Of a DNA stretch of 37,873 nt, positions 31,903-37,873 are shown piece after piece; the first letter of the stretch is position 1, and each line of letters opens with the position of its first letter. Source of the stretch: DATKLX01 sp035542155 (GTDB lineage Bacteria; Chloroflexota; Anaerolineae; Anaerolineales; Anaerolineaceae); contig DATKLX010000191.1 in NCBI GenBank assembly GCA_035542155.1, positions 1 through 37,873 of the forward strand. Reading direction: 5' to 3'. The notes under the pieces were generated by a model, which worked only from the letters and a program-made list of their open reading frames with translations, was not told the DNA's origin and did not search any database. Position numbers and translations under genes: made by a program.

Positions 31903-32161
31903 CGGGGGTTCCAGCAGGGCGGCGAAGAAGGTCAGTCAGGCGGAATCCGCAAGTGCGAATCTATCAAATACCCCTTCCTCGCGGCCGGTGAGGGCAGGCA
32001 AGCGAAAGCCACGGGGCATATCCGCACCCGTGGCTGGTTGGTTTTCAGGAGAATGGGAAGACGAGCTTATCTCGCTGCCAGGAGGCACGCATATGCGACA
32101 GGATTGTTGATAGAGACCGACTCTTGATTAAACACAAACACCCCTTATAAAAGATAACAAC
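31867..32161 (-). ncRNA. Candidate structured non-coding RNA or leader, about 295 nt
   Basis: A promoter (TTGACA, 17 nt, TATATT) on the minus strand predicts a start near 32161, and a strong terminator ends it near 31867. No reading frame of note lies between. Helix A: agccacggg (32007-32015) with cccgtggct (32027-32035). Helix C: gcgaagaagg (31922-31931) with ccttcctcgc (31973-31982) pairs over 10 positions with one wobble, then continues by three pairs (31918-31920 with 31984-31986) beyond one mismatch. Arms of helix A can also pair with arms of the terminator stem, so two mutually exclusive folds exist. No known RNA family is recognised. Confidence 0.55.
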
Positions 32162-32167
32162 GCGGCG

Positions 32168-32196
32168 AATATATCATCGTCGAGCAAAACTGTCAA
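32168..32196 (-). promoter_or_regulatory. Strong sigma-70 promoter for the candidate RNA
   Basis: On the minus strand TTGACA (plus tgtcaa, 32191-32196) and TATATT (plus aatata, 32168-32173) are spaced exactly 17 nt. It lies just downstream of the AraC gene stop and points toward the structured region and terminator at 31867. Confidence 0.7.
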
Positions 32197-32243
32197 GGAT
32201 TCTCTGATTTTTTTAATCGAGCTTTCTAGAAATTGTGATTCGC

Positions 32244-33116
32244 TCACCCGCCGGCGCCTTCCAGGATCTCCCTGCGCAATCGCTGGATGTCGCGCATGGG
32301 TGATACACCGAAAAGGCTTTTGTACTCGCGGTTGAAGTGGGAGGCATCGTTGTAACCCACGCGATAAGCCGCGCTGGCGGCGTCGAGGTCCCCGCTCAGC
32401 ATCAGGCGGCGAGCCTCCTGCAGCCGGATCTGCTTCTGGAACTGCAGAGGGCTCATCGCTGTAACGGCCTTGAAGTGATGGTGTAGCCCGGAGACGCTCA
32501 TCCCCAACTCTCTGGCAAGATCCTCGATCCGCACCGGCCGGTCGAATTCCTGGCGGAGCAGATCGACGGCCCGGACGATGAGGGGGGTGTAGCCTCCGGT
32601 GGTCGCAAGAAAACGGAGCCGGGCGCCTTGATCGCCGATCAGGAGCCGGTAGATGATTTCGCGCGCGATCAGCGGCATGAGCACCGGCGCTTCGGCGGGT
32701 GTATCGAGCAGCCTGACCATGCGCAGGACGGCGTCCTGCAGGTTCGCATCCAGCGGGCTGACATCGGTGGCGTTCACATCCGCATGGTCCTTGAGCGAAG
32801 TGTGGTCTGTATCCGCGATGACCGCGCTGACCAGGCCAGGATCGAGCTCCAGACGGAAGCTGAGATAAGGTTTTTCCTGCGAAGCTTCCAGGACCTGACT
32901 TGAACGGGGCAGCTCGACGGTGGAGATCAGGTAATGCGAGGAGTCGTACAGGTAGCGGCTGTCGCCTAACAGGACTTCTTTGCTCCCCTGGGCGATCACG
33001 CAAAAGGAGGGTTTGACCACGCTGTGTATGGGCTCCAACGGTACCGAAGAACGGTGCACGTGAAGCCGGTCCAGCGGCTGGGCGTGTCCATCCGGAAGGT
33101 CTGCAGAATCAGACAA
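32244..33116 (-). CDS. AraC-family transcriptional regulator (AraC_N plus HTH)
   Basis: The 290-residue protein has an N-terminal AraC_N-type cupin-like domain (PSFCVIAQGSKEVLLGD, then YLISTVELP). The C-terminal double helix-turn-helix (about 180-285) has RIEDLARELGMSVSGLHHHF, then AAYRVGYNDASHFNREYKSL and FGVSPMRD. It is divergent from the aldo-keto reductase and carboxymuconolactone-decarboxylase-like genes. In many bacteria this trio is kept together, with the regulator controlling the reductase. The inducer is unknown. Confidence 0.92.
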   Translation of the reverse strand: MSDSADLPDGHAQPLDRLHVHRSSVPLEPIHSVVKPSFCVIAQGSKEVLLGDSRYLYDSSHYLISTVELPRSSQVLEASQEKPYLSFRLELDPGLVSAVIADTDHTSLKDHADVNATDVSPLDANLQDAVLRMVRLLDTPAEAPVLMPLIAREIIYRLLIGDQGARLRFLATTGGYTPLIVRAVDLLRQEFDRPVRIEDLARELGMSVSGLHHHFKAVTAMSPLQFQKQIRLQEARRLMLSGDLDAASAAYRVGYNDASHFNREYKSLFGVSPMRDIQRLRREILEGAGG

Positions 33117-33258
33117 TCATCTTCGAGGATTATTCTATCATTCTGAGGTGCGAGGTGTTTATAATCTTCATCAGAACGGATGATATTCTCTGCCCAAAGG
33201 GCGGACTGAACATTTCCTGTTGGGAAAATCTTCTGAACGAGAAATAGGAGTGGATACC

Positions 33259-34224
33259 ATGCAAAAACGCAAACTTGGAAACAGCGGGCTGGAAGTCTCC
33301 GCGCTTGGGCTGGGATGCATGCGGATGAGTTTTGGCGACCGGCCGACCGATAAGCAAGAAATGATCGCCTTTCTCCACGCGGCCGTGGATCGAGGCATCA
33401 CCTTCTTCGACACCGCGGAAGTTTATGGGCCTTTTATCAACGAGGAATTGGTGGGCGAAGCGCTTGAGCCGTTTCGCAGGCAGGTGGTAATCGCCACCAA
33501 ATTTGGTTGGAAACACGATCCGGTCAAGGGACCCCATCCCAGCGTTGGCCCGGACAGCCGGCCAGAGCAAATCAGGCGCGTCGCTGAGGCGTCGCTCAAG
33601 CGCCTGCGGGTCGAAGCCATCGATCTGTTTTACCAGCACCGCCCGGACCCGAACGTGCCCATGGAAGACGTGGCCGGCGCAGTAAAGGACCTGATCCAGG
33701 CCGGCAAGGTGAAGCATTTTGGCCTGTCCGAATCCAATGCGGAACAAATCCGCCGGGCGCACGCGGTGCAGCCCGTCACCGCCCTGCAGAGCGAATATTC
33801 GATCTGGTGGCGGGCGATTGAACCGGCCATCCTGCCCACCTGTGAAGAGCTGGGCATCGGCCTGGTCCCCTACAGCCCCCTGGGACGCGGCTATCTGACC
33901 GGCAAGGTCGACGAGAACACCACCTATGACAGCACCGACATCCGCAGCCGCAATCCCCGCTTTACGCCGGAGGCGATCAAAGCCAACCGGGTAGTGCTCG
34001 ACCTGCTGGAGCAGATCGCCGCGCAGAAGGGCGCCACCCCGGCTCAGATCGCCCTGGCCTGGCTGCTGGCGCAAAAGCCCTGGATCGTGCCCATCCCCGG
34101 TTCGCGTAAGCTGGAGCGCCTGGACGAGAACCTTGGCGCGCTGAATGTCCATTTGACCCCCGAGGATCTCAACCAGATCGAACAGGGTATGGCACAGATT
34201 ACGGTGGTCGGCGACCGGTATTAA
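33259..34224 (+). CDS. Aldo/keto reductase
   Basis: From ATG 33259 (aggag 8 nt upstream) the protein has 321 residues. The AKR tetrad is seen: D51 (FFDTAEVYG), Y56, K81 (IATKFGW) and H127 (YQHRPDP). The NADP(H)-binding C-terminus reads IVPIPGSRKLERLDENLGAL. This matches the AKR subgroup often placed next to AraC_N-type regulators and PcaC-like proteins. It reduces aldehydes or ketones, substrate unknown. A TATAAT (33160-33165) precedes it by about 94 nt, but no fitting -35 box is seen. Confidence 0.93.
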   Translation: MQKRKLGNSGLEVSALGLGCMRMSFGDRPTDKQEMIAFLHAAVDRGITFFDTAEVYGPFINEELVGEALEPFRRQVVIATKFGWKHDPVKGPHPSVGPDSRPEQIRRVAEASLKRLRVEAIDLFYQHRPDPNVPMEDVAGAVKDLIQAGKVKHFGLSESNAEQIRRAHAVQPVTALQSEYSIWWRAIEPAILPTCEELGIGLVPYSPLGRGYLTGKVDENTTYDSTDIRSRNPRFTPEAIKANRVVLDLLEQIAAQKGATPAQIALAWLLAQKPWIVPIPGSRKLERLDENLGALNVHLTPEDLNQIEQGMAQITVVGDRY

Positions 34225-34343
34225 CGATCGAATTCTCACCCTGGTCGCGGGTGTCGAAAGGCCGTTCTCGACATGTCTCATCCTGAAAGTAGAGACCAGG
34301 ATTAGAACGCTGGCAGCGGATCGGAAATAAAGGAGAAATCGTT

Positions 34344-34676
34344 ATGTCCAACCAACAATCCACCTCGGAAGAGATCGCGAAGAAGAGAAGAGAATTTGCC
34401 CCAAAGTTGATGGAATTGACCGATGAGGTGCTCTTTGGAGACGTTTGGGAGCGACCCGGCCTTTCGAAGCGCGACCGCAGCCTGATCACAGTCGCCGCCC
34501 TGACCGCGCTGTACCGGATCAACGAGCTGCCCTTTCACATCCGCCGCGCCCTGGAGAATGGGGTTAGCAAAGAGGAGCTTGCCGAGCTTTTCACCCACCT
34601 GGCTTTCTATGCCGGCTGGCCAAGCGCGATGACGGCGGTCAATACGGCCATCAAGGTTTTGGAAGAAATGGAATAG
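34344..34676 (+). CDS. Carboxymuconolactone decarboxylase (PcaC/AhpD)-family protein
   Basis: The 110-residue protein is all-helical with the family stretch GDVWERPGLSKRDRSLITVA and ELPFHIRRALENGVSKEELA, ELFTHLAFYAGWPSAM. The Cys pair of AhpD-type peroxidases is absent, so it is the PcaC-like, non-peroxidase type. It has aaaggag before ATG 34344 and lies 119 nt after the aldo-keto reductase on the same strand. Function is unknown outside protocatechuate catabolism. A MITE-like repeat begins 10 nt after its stop. Confidence 0.92.
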   Translation: MSNQQSTSEEIAKKRREFAPKLMELTDEVLFGDVWERPGLSKRDRSLITVAALTALYRINELPFHIRRALENGVSKEELAELFTHLAFYAGWPSAMTAVNTAIKVLEEME

Positions 34677-34686
34677 CCGTACAAGT

Positions 34687-34881
34687 CATGTCGTTGCTAG
34701 GAGGGTCGGTAGAGAGGCAGTCTAAGGGAAACATCTTACCCATCCGACCCGACGTGGCAACCCCCAAGCTGACCAGGGAAAGAGGTGATTCTCCCGCCAA
34801 AGCACAGATTTACCAGGGTCTTGCTTGGTTATCTTGGAGATTGCTTCGTCGCGGAAGAGCACCGCTCCTCGCAACGACATG
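34687..34881. repeat. MITE-like element, copy B, 195 bp with terminal inverted repeats
   Basis: The ends are 17-bp inverted repeats with one mismatch: catgtcgttgctaggag (34687-34703) and ctcctcgcaacgacatg (34865-34881). An internal gggtcgg / ccgaccc pair (34703-34709, 34744-34750) adds a second fold. It encodes no protein (a 64-codon frame is not convincing). The second copy is at about 25287-25496. No clear target duplication flanks it beyond the palindromic catg ends. Confidence 0.8.
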
Positions 34882-34905
34882 ACCGATGCAGGTAACATTC
34901 AGTTT

Positions 34906-36594
34906 TTATCGGAGTATAACAGGCATATATACCAGCCGGTCGCTGGGCATAACCTGAGCGGAAGCTGAATAGAGGGTTGTGCTGCCGTCGAGGGCAGTTA
35001 ACGTCACGGTATACAGTGTGTAATTGGAAAGCCCATTTAATTTGTGTGCTCGTGCTTCATAGGCTTCAAAGATAGGAGGTGTCTCGGCGCCGTTGGCGGG
35101 GGTGTAATTAATTTGCCAGGTGACTGTCGCGGGCAAGGGTTTTGCGGAAACGAACTGCCAGGACAGCGCGATTGCCCCGTTCTGGGGGGCGGCTCCGAAG
35201 CGGAACGGCTGGTACTCGAATGCGCCGATATCCCAGACATTCATGATGGGGCGGGGGACGCGATCGTAATCCTGGTTCACCGCCGGGATGGCCATGCCGG
35301 CGTCTACCGCGGGCGAGCTGGCCTGGAGGTGAAAATCTCCGCCGGCAGTATTGACGAATTTCGGGTCTTTGCCGGTGATATCGTGCAGGCCTTTGACCGG
35401 AGGGTCCTGGGCGTTGAAGATCAGGTTGTAATCCCCGTCGATGCTGGAGGGGGATTCAAACCAGTAGCTGGTCTCCATGTTGTAGAAGATGTTGTTCTTG
35501 ACCACCCCGCCCAGGGAATTTCCGCGCATCCCGATCCCGTGGTAGCCGATATTGGCAAAGGTGTTGTTGATCGCCGTCACGTAGGCCAGGTCCTGGATGC
35601 ACAATCCCCAGGCCCAACCGTTGACGAACAGGTTATTCTTGAAGGTGACGTGCGAAATGGTGTGATAGTAGATCGACTCGCCCATAAAGCCCTGGTGGAA
35701 CTCGCTGCAGCGGTTGCCGTCGATGACTACGCCGGTGCTAAACTCGCCGTTGTTGTCGAAGGTCTGGAAGCAGTCGACGTGAGCGTCGCCGATCTCACTG
35801 GCCAAAGAGCCGTGGAAGTAGTTCCAGCGGATGATATGGTTGTTGCCGAAGAAGCGGCTGTAGTCGGCATCGCCGCTGCCATATTTATATAAGCGGTTGA
35901 CCTCGTTGTACTCAACGATCCAGTCGTAACCGGTGATGCCCAGGCCGTACTGGGAATGGTAGATGGTGTTGTTGGCGATGTGGGCGCGGTGGGGATAGGG
36001 ATCGTGCCAGTAGCCGGAGACGCCGGCGGAATCCAGGTTGTAGAAATAATTGTCGAGGACTTCGACGTCATCACTACGGATAAAGACCCCGTCGCTGTCG
36101 GTCCAGTCAGTCAGAGAAGGGTCGGTGGTGATATTGAAGCCCTGGATGGTGAGAAAATTGGAGCCTTCGGTGTAAAAGCCCCACATGGTCGCGGCCCGCC
36201 GGGGAAGAGACAGGAAGGTGATCCGCTTGCCGGCGCTGCCGGAATGCGCCGGGTGGATCCGCTCGGGGTACATCCCGGCTTTGACGTAGACCGTGTCGCC
36301 TGCCACAGCGACGCTGGCAGCGTGAGTAATCGTTTTCCAGAGTCTGGCTTCGGTGCCCGGGTTGGTATCGCTGGCCTGCAAGTTACTTTGGTCGACGTAA
36401 TAGGTTGCGCCGGCGGTTTGAGATGTGTCGAGAGGTAGGGTCAGACCTGCGTGTCTGCCCGGTTCCTTGCCAGGATCCAGGACCGAGCCGCAGGGCAGTT
36501 CGATACATCGGTCGATCCCTACGTTTAAAGGCAAAACGGCAATCAGGAAAAAACAAACAGTGAGACCACTCAGAGCGGTGCGGATTGTGAACAT
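34906..36594 (-). CDS. Secreted right-handed parallel beta-helix repeat protein
   Basis: The 562-residue protein has a signal peptide (about 1-27, LSGLTVCFFLIAVLPLNVG). The beta-helix starts at YYVDQSNLQASDTNPGT, then WKTITHAASVAVAGDTVYVK, followed by NN-rich rungs such as VEVLDNYFYNLDSAGVSG, AHIANNTIYHSQYGLG, VTFKNNLFVNGWAWGL and VKNNIFYNMETSYWF. A DUF1565/choice-of-helix type end follows (SPAVDAGM, DIGAFEYQPF), then a fibronectin-III-like segment, and the chain closes with VYMPVILR. Such folds include polysaccharide lyases and binding proteins. No catalytic residues are identified. aggaaaggac precedes ATG 36594. Confidence 0.85.
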   Translation of the reverse strand: MFTIRTALSGLTVCFFLIAVLPLNVGIDRCIELPCGSVLDPGKEPGRHAGLTLPLDTSQTAGATYYVDQSNLQASDTNPGTEARLWKTITHAASVAVAGDTVYVKAGMYPERIHPAHSGSAGKRITFLSLPRRAATMWGFYTEGSNFLTIQGFNITTDPSLTDWTDSDGVFIRSDDVEVLDNYFYNLDSAGVSGYWHDPYPHRAHIANNTIYHSQYGLGITGYDWIVEYNEVNRLYKYGSGDADYSRFFGNNHIIRWNYFHGSLASEIGDAHVDCFQTFDNNGEFSTGVVIDGNRCSEFHQGFMGESIYYHTISHVTFKNNLFVNGWAWGLCIQDLAYVTAINNTFANIGYHGIGMRGNSLGGVVKNNIFYNMETSYWFESPSSIDGDYNLIFNAQDPPVKGLHDITGKDPKFVNTAGGDFHLQASSPAVDAGMAIPAVNQDYDRVPRPIMNVWDIGAFEYQPFRFGAAPQNGAIALSWQFVSAKPLPATVTWQINYTPANGAETPPIFEAYEARAHKLNGLSNYTLYTVTLTALDGSTTLYSASAQVMPSDRLVYMPVILR

Positions 36595-36670
36595 GGCGGG
36601 TCCTTTCCTGGTGAAAAGGAAAATGATGCGACGCCACCAGTATCGCTTAAAAAGTGGACCAAAATGCTTA

Positions 36671-37633
36671 TCAATTTTGACAGGTCTTGTCAGGCGAATG
36701 GAGCGCCTTCAGCATGTGCATGGCGTGCAGGGTGACCCACTTCGAGGGCTGGCCCAGCTCCTCGAACGGCAGGTAGGCGAGCATCCACTTGCCGCCCTTG
36801 GGATCTTTTTCCGCGGGCCAGCGGCCGGCCGGGTCCTGTTTGTCCAGGACAAGCTTCAGCGCGGATTGAATGCGCGGATCCTCCGCGGATATGAAGGGAG
36901 CGAGCAACTCGATCATTTCGAGCAGGTCGCTGTCCCACTGGAGGGGGTAGCCAAACTTGAACCAGAGCGGGCTGGGTTTATCCTTGCCATAGCGGTAAAG
37001 GTTCGAGCGCAGGATCAAATCGATGGCTCGCTGGCGCACCTGTTCGACCTGGGGAGTGAGCAGCCCGAGAGGCAGCTCGCGGAAAGCGCGCAGGGTCACC
37101 GCGGTGGCCCATAAGCAAGGGTACGCGTTCAGCTTGGAGATGCAGGCCCAGACGCCATCCGGCTGCTGGACGCCGATCAGCCAGTCCATCAGGCGTGCGG
37201 TGCGCGGGTCGTCCGCCAGGCCGTTCCAGAGCATGAGGCGCAGGAGGTTGGCAGCGTGACAGGGCAGGAAGATGGCGCGGCCTTTCATTTCCACTGCGTA
37301 GGCGCCCTCGGGAGAAAGGATCCCGTTCAAATAGTACTCTATCGCCGGGCGAACCGCATCGCCGCGATAGCCCAGCCAGGTTAGGAGCAGCAGGCGCCCG
37401 CGGCAGCCGGCATGCGGGTTCGGGTCGGAGCCCCAGTAACCAGCCGGGTGCATTTGCTTGAAAATTTTCTGGACCGGGGCGGATTGGGCAATCGCTTCCT
37501 GGGCCGCGCAGACCTGCGGCTCATCCTCGGGCAGGTCGAGCAGCCAGCGCAGGGTGAAATAGCGCACAGAAGGATTAGATGGCTCCAGCAGCCAGTCCGT
37601 CGGGTCCGCATGGAGAAGGGATTTCCAATCCAT
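36671..37633 (-). CDS. Alpha/alpha-toroid (terpenoid cyclase/prenyltransferase-like) protein, 320 aa
   Basis: From ATG 37633 the protein has 320 residues. Repeats of paired helices with family QxxDGxW-type features are seen: VQQPDGVWAC, DKQDPAGRWPAE, MHPAGYWGSDPNPHAGCRG. The N-terminus DWLLEPSNPSVRYFTLRWLL is shared by a family of uncharacterised bacterial toroid proteins. The DxDD-type catalytic motif of terpene cyclases is not seen, so enzymatic activity is doubtful. It lies 76 nt upstream of the beta-helix gene on the same strand and may be co-transcribed. The longer frame to 37672 has no ribosome-binding site. Confidence 0.75.
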   Translation of the reverse strand: MDWKSLLHADPTDWLLEPSNPSVRYFTLRWLLDLPEDEPQVCAAQEAIAQSAPVQKIFKQMHPAGYWGSDPNPHAGCRGRLLLLTWLGYRGDAVRPAIEYYLNGILSPEGAYAVEMKGRAIFLPCHAANLLRLMLWNGLADDPRTARLMDWLIGVQQPDGVWACISKLNAYPCLWATAVTLRAFRELPLGLLTPQVEQVRQRAIDLILRSNLYRYGKDKPSPLWFKFGYPLQWDSDLLEMIELLAPFISAEDPRIQSALKLVLDKQDPAGRWPAEKDPKGGKWMLAYLPFEELGQPSKWVTLHAMHMLKALHSPDKTCQN

Positions 37634-37873
37634 AACCGCCTCGGAGGAAAAGTTTGAACCGCAAAGACGCAAAGGAAACGCGAAGAAAAAAGAAGCAGAA
37701 GGGAATCTACCTCTTTATTATCCTCCGAATTCGTCGATTCTCAATAGCATTTTTCAGCTCTGAAGAATTAAAAAAAACGGAGGGAGGGTAGCAGAAGATG
37801 TTTCCTGATTCGCGAAGAAAATGACCATTGGGGTTCCACAAGTCTCAATAAAAATACAGTTTACTTACTCTGC
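37634..37873. other. Gene-free end of the window
   Basis: No gene is seen. The part next to the toroid gene reads aaccgcaaagacgcaaagga, the low-complexity tail type dispersed in many bacterial genomes, similar in kind to that near 10345. The rest is AT-rich and featureless. Confidence 0.4.

Noticed and set aside
31907..31913. T-box riboswitch, from the TGGAACC match near the terminator
   Set aside because: No specifier stem, AGTA or S-turn features are seen and the downstream gene is rsgA, not a tRNA-synthetase or amino-acid gene. A 7-base match can occur by chance.

Overview
The window looks like a chromosomal segment of an anaerobic member of the Chloroflexota, most likely class Anaerolineae. 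This is inferred from gene content only: secreted proteins with Pro/Thr-rich linkers, a secreted protein ending in VYMPVILR, DUF2089 and toastrack-type proteins, and an Hdr/Mvh hydrogenase operon in an otherwise bacterial gene set. About 37 protein genes are supported, plus one interrupted gene. I see no rRNA, tRNA, CRISPR array, phage or IS transposase.

Layout: 1-3893 (minus) is a MoxR AAA+ ATPase / DUF58 / two-vWA operon, cut by the window start. 3950-4789 is a PDZ-less HtrA-type protease. 5036-7307 (minus) holds an unrecognised protein with a clear terminator and a winged-helix/ferredoxin protein. 7521-8774 (plus) encodes an MgtC-family and an ICMT-like membrane protein. 8920-10317 (minus) encodes a small membrane protein and a secreted CAP/LysM protein. 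A near-perfect sigma-70 promoter at 10585-10612 drives a DUF2089/toastrack gene pair (10657-12383), followed by an MFS transporter and a bacterial PH-domain protein.

The metabolic centre is 14691-21730 (plus): hdrC-hdrB-hdrA-mvhD-mvhG-mvhA and a hydrogenase maturation protease, tightly overlapping. By homology this is an electron-bifurcating, H2-linked heterodisulfide reductase/[NiFe]-hydrogenase complex. A 55-bp tandem duplication separates it from a soluble PAS histidine kinase, its NarL-type response regulator and a glycerol kinase homologue whose glycerol site is kept but whose ATP-phosphate motifs are degraded.

The right part has a minus-strand operon DDAH / pyruvate-kinase-like gene (interrupted by one in-frame TAA) / endonuclease-exonuclease-phosphatase, a TolB-like lipoprotein, a small membrane protein, RsgA overlapping an RNHCP-domain gene, an AraC regulator divergent from aldo-keto reductase and carboxymuconolactone-decarboxylase-like genes, a secreted beta-helix protein and an alpha/alpha-toroid protein.

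The best candidates for undescribed biology are a probable non-coding RNA of about 295 nt on the minus strand (about 32161 to 31867), with its own promoter, several compensating helices and a terminator whose arms can pair with an upstream hairpin, and the glycerol-kinase-like putative pseudokinase next to the two-component system. Two copies of a MITE-like repeat (about 25287-25496 and 34687-34881) also lie in the right half.
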